Shown here piece after piece: positions 1-9,425 of a stretch of 64,000 bases of DNA; the stretch's first letter is position 1, and each line of letters opens with the position of its first letter. Source of the DNA: Oceanobacillus senegalensis (GTDB lineage Bacteria > Bacillota > Bacilli > Bacillales > Amphibacillaceae); NCBI RefSeq assembly GCF_900176885.1, contig NZ_LT839648.1, forward strand, positions 2,943,008-3,007,007, given 5' to 3'. Made by a program: the position numbers and the translations under genes. The notes under the pieces are model-generated. The model was given only the letters and a program-made list of their open reading frames with translations, was not told the origin of the DNA and made no database searches.

Positions 1-1089
1 AAAATATGCAACGAATTGACCTGCCGTAAATGCTAAAACAATAAACATTCCCATGGATGCCATTGTGTCTGTCATTTGGCCCGCTACATCTTTATCATTG
101 CGAATGGATTTGGTTACCATCCCATAAACAAGTCCTGGAATAAAAAACAAAATCGCAATAATCGGCACTAAGGAGCTCATGAATGGTGACTGAATAATTT
201 GATCCATCCAGTTCCCTTCCGTACCACGCATCGGTGCATTCTCTGGTAAAATAAGTAAACTCATGAGAATAACAGAGACAATCACAGAAACTCCAGCCCA
301 AACAATCCCTTTTTTCTCGGCAGATGTTAATGTTTCTAATTTTTCACGATATTCTCCTTTATACTCGCCCAAGCGTGGTTCAACCACACGTTCCGTTACC
401 CATGCGCCAATAAAAGTAAGAATAAATGTTGAAACAATAATAAAGTAATAGTTCATCGCAATACTCATATTGTCTGCATATGCAGGATCGATAATTGCCG
501 CACCAGCAGTAGTCAATTCACCTAATAGTGCATCGGTACCTGATAGGAATAAATTTGCACTAAATCCACCAGAAACTCCTGCAAACGCTGCTGCTAAACC
601 AGCAAGCGGGTGACGACCTAATGCTGCAAAGATTAACGCACCAAGTGGAGGTAGAACAACATATCCTGCGTCAGATGCCACACTAGACATAATCCCTGCA
701 AATACTAGTCCTAATGTAATAAATCTCTTAGGAACAGATAATACGAACCCTCTTAGTAGGGCACTAATTAAACCCGAGCGCTCCGCTACACCAATACCAA
801 GCATCGTTAAAAGAACAACTCCTAATGGTGCAAACCCTATGAAATTATCCGTCATGCTCGTAAATATATATTGTATTCCTTCAGCACTTAATAAATTTTT
901 AATTTCAACCATTTCCCCTTCGTTACCAGGGTGTTCTACACGAATTCCTAATGGCTGTAATAATGCTGAAAGGAGAAGAACCGCTAAAGCTAAAATTGCG
1001 AACAATGTAACAGGATGTGGGAGTTTATTACCAACCACCTCAATCCCATCCAGTGAACGCTGAAACAAACCTCTTCTTTTATTACTCAT
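1..1089 (-). CDS. AbgT-family transporter (3'-truncated by window edge)
   Basis: Integral membrane transporter of the AbgT family, which includes the E. coli p-aminobenzoyl-glutamate importer and sulfonamide exporters such as MtrF and YdaH. The 363 visible codons begin MSNKRRGLFQRSLDGIEVVG and show a first membrane segment after GNKLPHPVTLFAIL, then repeated hydrophobic helices and the conserved stretch SSVASDAGYVVLPPLGAL. Family members are about 500 residues, so roughly 140 C-terminal residues lie outside the window. The ATG at 1089 follows GAAAGAAAGGAAG. An amidase gene lies upstream on the same strand across a repeat tract, so cleavage of an imported aminoacyl-glutamate-like amide is possible but only inferred. 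Confidence 0.85.
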   Translation of the reverse strand, partial: MSNKRRGLFQRSLDGIEVVGNKLPHPVTLFAILALAVLLLSALLQPLGIRVEHPGNEGEMVEIKNLLSAEGIQYIFTSMTDNFIGFAPLGVVLLTMLGIGVAERSGLISALLRGFVLSVPKRFITLGLVFAGIMSSVASDAGYVVLPPLGALIFAALGRHPLAGLAAAFAGVSGGFSANLFLSGTDALLGELTTAGAAIIDPAYADNMSIAMNYYFIIVSTFILTFIGAWVTERVVEPRLGEYKGEYREKLETLTSAEKKGIVWAGVSVIVSVILMSLLILPENAPMRGTEGNWMDQIIQSPFMSSLVPIIAILFFIPGLVYGMVTKSIRNDKDVAGQMTDTMASMGMFIVLAFTAGQFVAYF

Positions 1090-1340
1090 AATTACTTCCT
1101 TTCTTTCACCATATGGATAATATTCTGAAAAATACTTCTTATTTTGTACACCAAGCTACATTATAAAATGTGTTATTACTATTGAGAACCCATTTTCCAG
1201 AAGTAAAAATTGCAACATATTTCTCCATATTTCGAGTAATTACTTTAATGACTCTGAACTTCAGTCCTTTTATTGGAGTTAGCACCTATTTATTCAGTGT
1301 TTCTTTTATCAGTAATATTTCAATTTATTGGTGTTCCACT
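1090..1340. other. Leader region of the AbgT gene
   Basis: About 250 AT-rich bases between the AbgT start and the 20-bp repeat tract. It contains the AbgT ribosome binding site. I see no convincing gene, riboswitch or strong promoter match. Confidence 0.4.
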
Positions 1341-1660
1341 CTTTTTATCAGCGGTCCTTTCCTTTTATCAGCTTTTCCTTCACGTTTATCGGCGTTCCTT
1401 CACGTTTATCGGCGTTCCTTCACGTTTATCAGCGTTCCTTCACGTTTATCGGCGTTCCTTCACGTTTATCAGCGTTCCTTCACGTTTATCGGCGTTCCTT
1501 CACGTTTATCGGCGTTCCTTCACGTTTATCGGCGTTCCTTCACGTTTATCGGCGTTCCTTCACGTTTATCGGCGTTCCTTCACGTTTATCAGCGTTCCTT
1601 CACGTTTATCAGCTTTCCTTCACGTTTATCGGCGTTCCTTCACGTTTATCAGCGGGCCAT
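1341..1660. repeat. 20-bp direct tandem repeat array
   Basis: Fourteen head-to-tail copies of CACGTTTATCRGCGTTCCTT run from 1381 to 1660, preceded by two degenerate copies (1341-1380). R is G in nine copies and A in five. The unit at 1601 reads AGCTTTCCTT and the last unit ends AGCGGGCCAT. There are no spacers, so it is not CRISPR. Because 20 is not a multiple of 3 and the unit has no stop codon, all three plus-strand frames stay open; these open frames should not be read as genes. The array separates the amidase 3' end from the AbgT gene. Confidence 0.95.
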
Positions 1661-1742
1661 CCAATTTAGCAGGGTTCGCGCTCATGTTTTCGGATACCTT
1701 CTAGCGCTCTCCACTAATTTGAGTCTTATCCCTCCAAAACCT

Positions 1743-3242
1743 TCATTCAAAATACGAATTCCCCCTCATTCCAACCCATTTATCGGAATTCTCTAATTGA
1801 TAAGCCAGCTGTAATAATTGATCTTCTTCTCCCTTTTGCGCCATTACCTGAACACCTAAAGGAAGACCATCACTCGTCATATGAACCGGTACGGACATGG
1901 CTGGTTGTCCCGTAAGATTTGCTAACTGTGTAAATGGTGAATAGGTTAAGCTAGGTAAAAACATGTCATAAATAACTTGTTGCTGCTCAAAAACATTCCG
2001 AGCTGAATGAATCTCTTCTAGTAGTTTTTCTCTTACCTCTAGATTTGGTGTTAGTTCTCCTACCTTTGGTGCATGATATGCCGTTGTCGGTGTTATGTAA
2101 AAGTCATACATTCGGTGAAAATTCGCCATTAATTCTGCAGCATGATCCCAAGAGGACAGGCTTGCAGAATACATTGCCGCTGATACCGATTTACCCGCAT
2201 GGTGAAGAAGCCAGGACTCAATTTCCATATCATCGGCTGTTAGCTCTCTTCCCAAAGCCTGTTCCAACCCAATGACTGTTGCATTCATCTCTCCACTATT
2301 CATCAAATAATAATCCTTCATAAGTCTTACTCCATCTACCGGGCAATCAGCTTCTTCCACTTGATGTCCATTTGACTTAAGCCATTTTACCGTTTTCTTC
2401 ACTGCCTGAACTGCCTCTTCTGAAACTGGCGAACCAACAGGAGATTTCGTGGAAAAAGCAATATGTAATGGGCGATTAAAATCTTCCACCATCTTTTGTT
2501 TATAACTTCCAGAAAATAATGGGGTTTGAAAAGCAGCCTCTGGTTGGACTACCTGAAGCACATCAAGCATTGCTGCGCTATCCCTTACAGTTCTACTTAA
2601 TACAAAGCTAATCGCTGCACCTTGCCATTGTCTTCCATATCCCGGTCCAACTGGTGTACGACCTCGTGTTGGCTTAAGACCAAAAAGACCAGTAAAAGAT
2701 GCCGGAATTCGAATGGAACCGCCTCCATCACTCGCACCAGCAATAGGGACAACTCCCGAAGCAATGGCAGCTGCTGCCCCTCCACTAGATCCACCAGGTG
2801 AATAATCAGGATTCCACGGGTTTCTAGTTGGACCATATAATTCTGGTTCTGTGATATTTTTCAAACCAAACTCCGGAGAATTGGTATGGCCCATAAAATG
2901 AAACCCAGCTTCACGGAGTTTTTTTACAAAATAGGAATCATGTTTGGAGCGATTTTTTTGAAGGAGTCTGGAGCCTGAGGTCATTAGCTCACCTTCTATA
3001 TTTTGTGAAAGATTTTTTAGTAACAAAGGGACACCATTAAATGGTGCACCTTCCAAGGATAGCTGCTCCACCTCTTTTAAGGCACGTTCCTTTCTTACGT
3101 GTGTAACAATATTCAATGTATCCTGCACATTTTCTAATTGCTCGAATGCAACCGTTAGTAATTCTTTAGAACTAACCTCCTTCCTTCTGATTAAATTAGC
3201 CATCTCTGTCGCATCTAATGATAGATAGGTTTTTATATCCAC
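1743..3242 (-). CDS. Amidase signature family protein
   Basis: Amidase signature enzyme of 499 residues, hydrolysing an amide to a carboxylate and an amine or ammonia, probably in the cytoplasm. The Lys-cisSer-Ser triad is visible: Lys76 in LLLKN, Ser152 in the GGSSGGAAAA motif and Ser176 in DGGGSIRIPA, with the usual 24-residue spacing between the serines. The length matches the family (450-550). Translation starts at GTG 3242 behind AGGGGTGATT. The substrate cannot be told from sequence; the family includes indoleacetamide, acylamino acid and Glu-tRNA amidases. GatCAB is unlikely because no gatB or gatC is adjacent. It follows the FMN protein by 59 bases and could be co-transcribed. Confidence 0.85.
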   Translation of the reverse strand: MDIKTYLSLDATEMANLIRRKEVSSKELLTVAFEQLENVQDTLNIVTHVRKERALKEVEQLSLEGAPFNGVPLLLKNLSQNIEGELMTSGSRLLQKNRSKHDSYFVKKLREAGFHFMGHTNSPEFGLKNITEPELYGPTRNPWNPDYSPGGSSGGAAAAIASGVVPIAGASDGGGSIRIPASFTGLFGLKPTRGRTPVGPGYGRQWQGAAISFVLSRTVRDSAAMLDVLQVVQPEAAFQTPLFSGSYKQKMVEDFNRPLHIAFSTKSPVGSPVSEEAVQAVKKTVKWLKSNGHQVEEADCPVDGVRLMKDYYLMNSGEMNATVIGLEQALGRELTADDMEIESWLLHHAGKSVSAAMYSASLSSWDHAAELMANFHRMYDFYITPTTAYHAPKVGELTPNLEVREKLLEEIHSARNVFEQQQVIYDMFLPSLTYSPFTQLANLTGQPAMSVPVHMTSDGLPLGVQVMAQKGEEDQLLQLAYQLENSDKWVGMRGNSYFE

Positions 3243-3301
3243 GCAATCACCCCTAGCACTTTTTAGGCTAAGTCTAACATCTCTGTAAAATAGTTCCAGT
3301 T

Positions 3302-5107
3302 CTAAGGATTGTCAGAGCTTGAGCCCGTATTTTTGCGAACCTTCCTCACCCTTCTCTTCCTTATTTTCACTTCTTTCTTCCCTTGATTTTGTTGTTGTTC
3401 TCCCTGGATATTATTCTGTTGACCTTTCTGACTTACTTGCACACCAACTGGTTCTGCTTGAGTATTTTCTCCTTGATTTTGCCCTTGCTGACCCTGCTGT
3501 TCACTTTGCGTACCTTGCATTTCTTGAGCTTGTTGGTTTACTTGCATACGTTGCGTACGTTCCATTTCTTGGGCTTGTTGGTTCTCTTGCTTCCCCTTCG
3601 AACTCTCATTTTGCATTTTCCCTTGCTGGCTCTTTTCATTTGAAAGAGGTTGATTTTCGGGCTCTTTCTTTTCTTTCGCTTGTCCACCTCGATTCTGTTT
3701 CTTTCCTTGTTGTTGATTTGCTTTCCAAGGATGAAAAGAAAATGGAACCCCTACCATTTTGGAAACAGTCTCATCATAAGAAACAAGGTCACTTTTCACT
3801 ACTTCACCTAATGAACGTTTTCCCATCGCTCTTATCGCAACTTTCATTTCCTCAATGGAGGCCGTTAAAAATTTCGTAGCAGCTTTTACACCATTTTCTT
3901 TTTTAAATGAATGACTGAATTTCCCCTCGTTCCAAACCACCTGTGTTGGTGGTTCAAAGGGAAGCGCATTCAATGTTTGTTTATGTGCTACAGAGAAAAG
4001 CATAGCAGATCCCACATAGACAGCATCTGCCCCTAATGCTAATACCTTTAAAAATTCGCCTGGTGTAAACAATCCACCAGAAACAATTAAGCTTATCTTT
4101 CCTTTCACTTTCCTTTTTTCTAGATGGTTGCTGGCACGAACGACGGCATGTAGTGTCGGTATTCCAAAATCATCAGATAGTATGGGAGGAGCACCATGAG
4201 TTGCCGCCTGTGCCCCATCTACAGCTATGACGTCTACCCCTAATTCAATCAATCGATCTAACTCCTCTTCCAAATTTCCGCCAGCACCAATTTTTGCACC
4301 AATAGGCACGCCACCTGAAACATTTCTGAGCTCCTTCACTAAATCCTTTAGATCCTTCAGGGTTTGATTTTCAAAAAAGTTATCGAAAATAACGGCATCC
4401 TCGCCCTCCTTAAGACCCATCACCTCTCGTGCTTTCCCCGTTAAGTTCTCGGGTGATATTCTCCCACCTGTTCCAAAAAGCGCACCTTGGCCAAGTTTAA
4501 CTTCAATCATATCTGCACGTTTAAATAAATGATCTTCTTTAGACCATTCCGATTTAGAAAATTGCAGAATATACTTATCAGCTGCCTCCAACTCTTCAGA
4601 TGGAATGCCGCCCTCACCAGAGTTAATTGCCGTCCCAGTATTTTTAGCTGCTTCCGCTAAAGATAATCTTACTTCCTCACTTAAAGCAACCCCATAGGCC
4701 ATTCCACTAATTATTAACGGGATATCAAGTTCCAATGGCTTTTTTGCTTGTGGTCCTATCGTTACACTTACATCGACCTCCTCATCACCATCAACCGGAA
4801 AGGTAGAAACCTGTGCTGGAATAAAGGTAAGACTATCTAAATGTGGCCAATCTTTGGTTGAACCTAATGGCCGGTGTAATAAGTCCCCTGTTTCCGCACG
4901 TAAATTATTTTCAAGAGAGGTTAGTATTCCCATATGCTTAAATCCCGGTATCATTTCAATAATGTTCTCTTGATAGCTATCCGTAAAAATAATTCCTCCC
5001 ATTTTCTTCACCATCTGCTTCAACATCCGGCGCCAACCAATCAAGACAAAAAAAAGGATGGTGCCCATAGACAACAGAATAAGGGATAAATTTATTATTG
5101 GTATCAT
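3302..5107 (-). CDS. FMN-binding glutamate synthase-like protein with Gln-rich tail (YerD-like)
   Basis: 601 residues. An N-terminal membrane segment (about residues 5-25) is followed by a TIM-barrel domain like the FMN domain of glutamate synthase large subunit (about 85-470). Recognisable stretches are INSGEGG, KLGQGALFG, GAKIGAGG, VDGAQAATHGAPP and VSGGLFTPGEFLK. The amidotransferase domain of GltB is absent. So are all cysteines, including those that hold the 3Fe-4S cluster, so it is unlikely to be a normal glutamate synthase. Residues about 470-601 form a low-complexity tail rich in Gln, Asn, Lys and Glu that ends in a basic patch. B. subtilis YerD is the nearest relative I can name. It lies just downstream of the germination operon, so a spore role is possible but unproven. 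Confidence 0.75.
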   Translation of the reverse strand: MIPIINLSLILLSMGTILFFVLIGWRRMLKQMVKKMGGIIFTDSYQENIIEMIPGFKHMGILTSLENNLRAETGDLLHRPLGSTKDWPHLDSLTFIPAQVSTFPVDGDEEVDVSVTIGPQAKKPLELDIPLIISGMAYGVALSEEVRLSLAEAAKNTGTAINSGEGGIPSEELEAADKYILQFSKSEWSKEDHLFKRADMIEVKLGQGALFGTGGRISPENLTGKAREVMGLKEGEDAVIFDNFFENQTLKDLKDLVKELRNVSGGVPIGAKIGAGGNLEEELDRLIELGVDVIAVDGAQAATHGAPPILSDDFGIPTLHAVVRASNHLEKRKVKGKISLIVSGGLFTPGEFLKVLALGADAVYVGSAMLFSVAHKQTLNALPFEPPTQVVWNEGKFSHSFKKENGVKAATKFLTASIEEMKVAIRAMGKRSLGEVVKSDLVSYDETVSKMVGVPFSFHPWKANQQQGKKQNRGGQAKEKKEPENQPLSNEKSQQGKMQNESSKGKQENQQAQEMERTQRMQVNQQAQEMQGTQSEQQGQQGQNQGENTQAEPVGVQVSQKGQQNNIQGEQQQNQGKKEVKIRKRRVRKVRKNTGSSSDNP

Positions 5108-5160
5108 TTCCGTTACTCCCCTCCTCTCAATCTTTAGAATTTATTCACCAAAGGCTATTT

Positions 5161-5322
5161 TCAATTCGATGATTGCTTTTTCTCTTCCTTCTTCCAAGGT
5201 GGATCCATATCTTTATGCAGTTTCTGATTTATTTTATAAGTTACATATGGTACTAAAAAGGCTAAAGCGGTGCAAAACATTCCTAGAGTTGATGGCATTC
5301 TCTCCATTATCATATTCCACAT
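5161..5322 (-). CDS. Small membrane protein at the end of the ger operon
   Basis: 53-residue ORF starting MWNMIMERMPSTLGMFCTAL, with one hydrophobic segment (about residues 9-28), then YKINQKLHKDMDPPWKKEEK and a short polar end. Its ATG at 5322 overlaps the gerC TAA by one base (TAATG). An AAGGGGG ribosome binding site lies 9 bases upstream, inside gerC, so translational coupling is likely. Small extra membrane subunits are known in other Bacillus germinant receptor operons, such as the D-type proteins, but those mostly have two membrane spans and I do not claim homology. It may be a receptor accessory subunit. The overlap and strong binding site make a real gene likely. Confidence 0.7.
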   Translation of the reverse strand: MWNMIMERMPSTLGMFCTALAFLVPYVTYKINQKLHKDMDPPWKKEEKKQSSN

Positions 5323-6506
5323 TAATCTTGTTCCCCCTTTTGTCGCATACGAACAGAGGTACCTGGTTCTGTGACATTTGCCTTCACATTGATTTCTATA
5401 TCAGATTGCGAAAAGTAATTTTCCCCATGATCCCAATCTTCTTTTATTTCCTCCCATAATTTATTATGATGAATTCGCAAATACCTATCGAATTGTAATA
5501 CATCTACCTGTAGGTCATCCTTTACTTTTTCTAACGTCTTTTCTGCCATCGTCTTAATTCTTCTTTGTAATGCTCGTTCAAATTTCCTTAATGACTTATT
5601 TTTATACAGATCCATTGTTCCAAAGTACTCTGTTATTTGTGCCGTTATATTGATATCTACTTGAAAGGTTAGGTTGTTCTTATCATTATTTGTCAGTTTG
5701 TATTTACTGTCCCCTTCGGTTATGACGAACGACGTCTGTTTACCTTCAACCTCCGATATAACACTGCCCCGTTGATTTCTGCCAATTATAAAATGAAGGC
5801 CTTTTGCCTCATCATCTTTCAATGTGTCCACTAATCGACTTGTTTGTCCATGAAATAATGCTACTCCTTCATATTCTATCGTTTTATCCGAAACCATCGA
5901 AAGTAATGGAATAGTGTAACTTTTCCCCATTAATAAATTTTCTTGTATATCACCAAGTCTCGTCGTTTCTGACGTTATCGGAGATTCATTATTTTCCATT
6001 AATTCCGTGATATATTTTGATGGAATTTTTATATGCTCTGGCTCTACATATAGAAGATCCTTTGCCTTTTCATCTGCTATTGCCAGAATGATACCTCTAC
6101 GCATATTTTGTTGACGGACAAAAACATCCAAAATATCTGCAAATAACTCCTTCTTTTTAGCAAGTTCAGAAGAAACAATAATTAGATCTAAATGTTCGAC
6201 ATTTGTTTTTCGATTAAGTTGTCTAGAAATATTTGTATTAATTTCAAAAAGACTTTCACTAGAATCACCTACATTTCGAAATGCTTGGCCTCCTCCAGGC
6301 TGTGTAGTTGTACCTAGACCTCCAGGAACAACAACTTGCTCTGTCATCTCAAAAGTAATTTTTCCTCCATGTTCCTCTGCTAGATCTACCGCAACCCCAG
6401 AAACAAAGGCCCTCTCCTCCAATTCCACCTCATCCCAGCATCCAGTAAGGAGAAGTAACATAACGGAAAATAACGAAATAAGGGCAATCACTTTTTTATT
6501 CCCCAT
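5322..6506 (-). CDS. Spore germination receptor C subunit, Ger(x)C family lipoprotein
   Basis: C subunit of a GerA-type nutrient germinant receptor, tethered by lipid to the outer face of the spore inner membrane. The signal ends in the lipobox LLLLTGC, followed by WDEVELEERAFVSGVAVD, the typical Ger(x)C start. The C-terminal region carries the alternating-charge ALQRRIKTMAEKTLEKVK helix of the family. I chose ATG 6506 (MGNKKVIAL) because AGAGGAGGAAAGCGAC precedes it; the longer frame to 6530 adds only MASEEESD. The start overlaps the end of gerB by 11 bases, and the 3' end overlaps the small ORF. About 394 residues, normal for the family. Confidence 0.93.
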   Translation of the reverse strand: MGNKKVIALISLFSVMLLLLTGCWDEVELEERAFVSGVAVDLAEEHGGKITFEMTEQVVVPGGLGTTTQPGGGQAFRNVGDSSESLFEINTNISRQLNRKTNVEHLDLIIVSSELAKKKELFADILDVFVRQQNMRRGIILAIADEKAKDLLYVEPEHIKIPSKYITELMENNESPITSETTRLGDIQENLLMGKSYTIPLLSMVSDKTIEYEGVALFHGQTSRLVDTLKDDEAKGLHFIIGRNQRGSVISEVEGKQTSFVITEGDSKYKLTNNDKNNLTFQVDINITAQITEYFGTMDLYKNKSLRKFERALQRRIKTMAEKTLEKVKDDLQVDVLQFDRYLRIHHNKLWEEIKEDWDHGENYFSQSDIEINVKANVTEPGTSVRMRQKGEQD

Positions 6507-7605
6507 GTCGCTTTCCTCCTCTGATGCCATACATGACCCATAGTAGAACGGTGACCATTCCGGAAAGCCCCCAACCAGAATAACTCACCCAATCTCCAAA
6601 TTTACTTATTTCTAAAAAATTGTTTGGAATCAGAGAAATAAGGAATATAATCGGTGATAGTATAAAAATAATTTTTACTTTTTTTACCTTTGGAAAAATG
6701 GAATTCAATGCATAGACAGTAACATCGAAAGCCATCATCGTAGTTGTAAAGATGGCCATAATCCAAATAACAAAAAATATTGATTCCATTCTTTCAAAAA
6801 AACCGCCTGGAATCTCAACAGACTTTGTTAATTCAATAAAAGGTAAGCGAATAACTTCTGTTGCAGGCTGACCAAATACCGCAATACAAGTTAAATAAAC
6901 GAACAAATAAAGGCTAACTGCCCAGAACATACCAAAAGCAGCTTTACCTGGAGCTTTTTTGGGTTCCTTCACCAATGCCATATAAAAAAATAGGATACCA
7001 ACCCCCGTGAAGGATAAGGTGCTATTCCACGCCCCTTGTAAATATCCTTTTACATCGGTTGTGAACACCGGTAGAACGTTTCCAACCTTCATATAACCAA
7101 TAGAGAAAAGGATTAATAATCCCGTTGTTATAAATATAATCGGTAAGAACATAGCATTCAGACGGAATAGACCAACACGTTCACCTGACACACTATAAAC
7201 AACTACGAGTAAAAATGTTAGTGCTACAACCTCGACTGGAGTTCTGTCAAACAAATATTGATGAGAAATATTTGTAATCATACGAACCTCAAAAGAGGTT
7301 AACGCTATTCCCTGAATAGCAAACAAAAGGGTTAAACAAATAGCAACAGGCTTTGTAACAAGGGATGAGGAATAGGAAAGAAAGGTTTGGTTAGGAAACT
7401 TAGAGGCTATTTTCGCTATAACCCATGTGAATAAAATAGCTATGATTCCGGATAACATGACAGAAACCCATCCATCGGAGAATTTGGTAGATTCAGCTAA
7501 CGCTCTAGGAAACGTTAAAACACCAACCCCAATAGTCATTGAAGATACTGCAATCATGATATCCCTTGATTTAATCTGTTCATCTGCGTATTTAAAAGTA
7601 AACAT
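6496..7605 (-). CDS. Spore germination receptor B subunit, GerB family permease
   Basis: 369-residue polytopic membrane protein of the spore germination (GerB/YndE-type) permease family, distantly related to amino acid/polyamine/organocation transporters and holding the germinant-binding site in known receptors. Motifs include SMTIGVGVLTFPRALAEST in the first helix region and about ten hydrophobic segments. The start at 7605 has GGAAAGGAAC upstream, 46 bases after gerA stops. The order gerA-gerB-gerC with a gerB/gerC overlap is the classic tricistronic layout. Germinant specificity cannot be read from the sequence. Known orthologous operons are transcribed in the forespore by sigma-G; I did not find a convincing sigma-G promoter here. 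Confidence 0.93.
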   Translation of the reverse strand: MFTFKYADEQIKSRDIMIAVSSMTIGVGVLTFPRALAESTKFSDGWVSVMLSGIIAILFTWVIAKIASKFPNQTFLSYSSSLVTKPVAICLTLLFAIQGIALTSFEVRMITNISHQYLFDRTPVEVVALTFLLVVVYSVSGERVGLFRLNAMFLPIIFITTGLLILFSIGYMKVGNVLPVFTTDVKGYLQGAWNSTLSFTGVGILFFYMALVKEPKKAPGKAAFGMFWAVSLYLFVYLTCIAVFGQPATEVIRLPFIELTKSVEIPGGFFERMESIFFVIWIMAIFTTTMMAFDVTVYALNSIFPKVKKVKIIFILSPIIFLISLIPNNFLEISKFGDWVSYSGWGLSGMVTVLLWVMYGIRGGKRHGE

Positions 7606-7651
7606 GAATTTAGTTCCTTTCCTTCCGAGAGGATATTGTAGCTACATCCAT

Positions 7652-9250
7652 TTATTTCTTTCTTCTTGACAAAATGCCAGTAGACTTTTTCTTTGTTGTC
7701 TTTTCCTCTATTTGAATATCTTTTGACACCTCGTCCTTTGCCTTTAAATAGGCTGGCCTTGTGGTTAGTTTTGTTATTGGAGCACGGATGACAATATCTT
7801 TCAAGTCTTTCCAAAATGTCGGTGCAAATGGAGTTGAATATGGTACACCAATACTTTTTAAATTGACGATATGTATATTCATCATGATATAAACAAGAAT
7901 GACACCATATAATCCTAGAAAGGATGCCGCAAGAATATTAGCAAATCGCAATGCCCGAAAAGCAATTGCCATGCTATAGGATGGGACACTAAAGGAAGAG
8001 ATAGCAGTCAGTGCCGTCACAATAACCATAATGGGACTAACAATTCCTGCACTAACTGCCGCTTCCCCAATCACCAACCCACCAACAATGCCAATCGTTT
8101 GTCCGACAACTTTTGGAAGCCTTACCCCAGCTTCATGTAAAATCTCAAAAGTTAACGCCATTAGAATTGCTTCAACCGGTGCAGGAAAAGGGACCCCTTC
8201 CCTCGTAGCTGCAATCGAATATGCTAAGGTACTTGGAATCATACCAGGATGATAAGAAACAAGTGCAACAAAAAGCCCTGGTAAGAAAACCGCAAAAAAA
8301 GCAGTCAAATAACGTAACAACCTCAATAAACTGGCAGAAATCCATCGTTGGGTATAATCTTCTGTGGAATACATGGCATCCCCAATCGTGACAGGAGCAA
8401 TAAGTGCAAATGGGGTTCCATCAACAATAATTCCTACTTTTCCTTGCATGAGATTGGCGGATACCCTATCTGGCCTTTCTGTATCTAGTATTTGTGGGAA
8501 TGGGGATAAAAAGCTTTCTTCAATCCATTGTTCCACAACTGACGAATCAGGTACATAATCAATATCCATCGTCTCTAGCCTACGGTTAATTTCATCTACT
8601 AATTCAGGATTTGTTATTCCTTCTACATAACACACCACTAATTGTTGTTTCGAACGCTTCCCAACCTCATGTTGTTTAAAACGTAAATTCGGATCCTTAA
8701 TATCCCTACGAATTAATGCTATATTCGTATTAATATTTTCAACAAATCCATCCCTTGGACCGCGGATTAATGTTTCCGATTCCGGCTCAGTAATAGAACG
8801 ACTTTCACCACCAGTGGTCCCCATAATTAATACTTCTTCTAATCCATCCAAATAAAAGGCTGTATTTCCATTTAAAATAGCGAATGAAACATCATCTAAG
8901 TTGTTGGTCCTTTTAATATCCGTAATAGCAATGACTTCTTTATGTATATTGTCTAAAACGTTCGTTTCAAATTCCTTTAGATTAAGCTGTATTGACTGTA
9001 AAATATTCTTATTAATTAGCTCCTCGTCCGTTATTCCACTAATGTAAATAACAGCAGCCCTCTTATCCACCCCACCTATGATTAATTCACGGACAACTAA
9101 ATCACTAGGATTCCCTAGCATTTGTTTAATATTATTTACATTATCATCTAAATTTTTAGTGATTTTATTTTGAAATCCTTGTTTTGATTGCATTTGTCTT
9201 TCTATCTGTTTTTTGCTTTTTAAACGATTAAAAATGGAACCTCTCGCCAT
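7652..9250 (-). CDS. Spore germination receptor A subunit, GerA family
   Basis: 532-residue A subunit of a germinant receptor. The N-terminal soluble half (about 1-290) includes the family stretch LIGGVDKRAAVIYISGITDEE, and ESLLSPFPQ-like sequence reads ESFLSPFPQILDTERPD. About five membrane segments follow, with conserved PGLFVALVSYHPGMIP and GEAAVSAGIVSPIMVIVTA. The C-terminal tail is short and basic (KKKSTGILSRRKK). GAGGGG lies 5 bases before ATG 9250. It is the first gene of the gerA-gerB-gerC operon, which works at the spore inner membrane to sense nutrients and trigger germination. cwlJ, a cortex hydrolase acting later in germination, lies 2.2 kb away. Confidence 0.95.
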   Translation of the reverse strand: MARGSIFNRLKSKKQIERQMQSKQGFQNKITKNLDDNVNNIKQMLGNPSDLVVRELIIGGVDKRAAVIYISGITDEELINKNILQSIQLNLKEFETNVLDNIHKEVIAITDIKRTNNLDDVSFAILNGNTAFYLDGLEEVLIMGTTGGESRSITEPESETLIRGPRDGFVENINTNIALIRRDIKDPNLRFKQHEVGKRSKQQLVVCYVEGITNPELVDEINRRLETMDIDYVPDSSVVEQWIEESFLSPFPQILDTERPDRVSANLMQGKVGIIVDGTPFALIAPVTIGDAMYSTEDYTQRWISASLLRLLRYLTAFFAVFLPGLFVALVSYHPGMIPSTLAYSIAATREGVPFPAPVEAILMALTFEILHEAGVRLPKVVGQTIGIVGGLVIGEAAVSAGIVSPIMVIVTALTAISSFSVPSYSMAIAFRALRFANILAASFLGLYGVILVYIMMNIHIVNLKSIGVPYSTPFAPTFWKDLKDIVIRAPITKLTTRPAYLKAKDEVSKDIQIEEKTTKKKSTGILSRRKK

Positions 9251-9425
9251 TTCATCCCCTCGATTGCAGAAATTTATTCCTCCTTCTTTTTCCCAATCTC
9301 GTCTTTTTTATGCAAATAAATAACGGTAACCAATTTGAATAACAAGCTCTGTAATAGATAAACTAATAAAGCCTGAATTAAGAAAATGGAGGAAACATGA
9401 AGATGGATAGGCGGATATCCTTACA

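Noticed and set aside
1341-1660. CRISPR-like repetition
   Set aside because: Repeats are directly adjacent with no unique spacers, and no cas genes are near.
1170-1796. Three overlapping plus-strand open frames rich in FTFIGVPSRLSAFLHVY-type repeats
   Set aside because: They are produced by the 20-bp tandem array, which lacks stops in all frames. None has a ribosome binding site, and the DNA repeat explains the protein repeat.
3319-3879. Long plus-strand open frame opposite the Gln-rich tail
   Set aside because: Antisense shadow of a biased CAA/CAG-rich coding sequence; no start signal.
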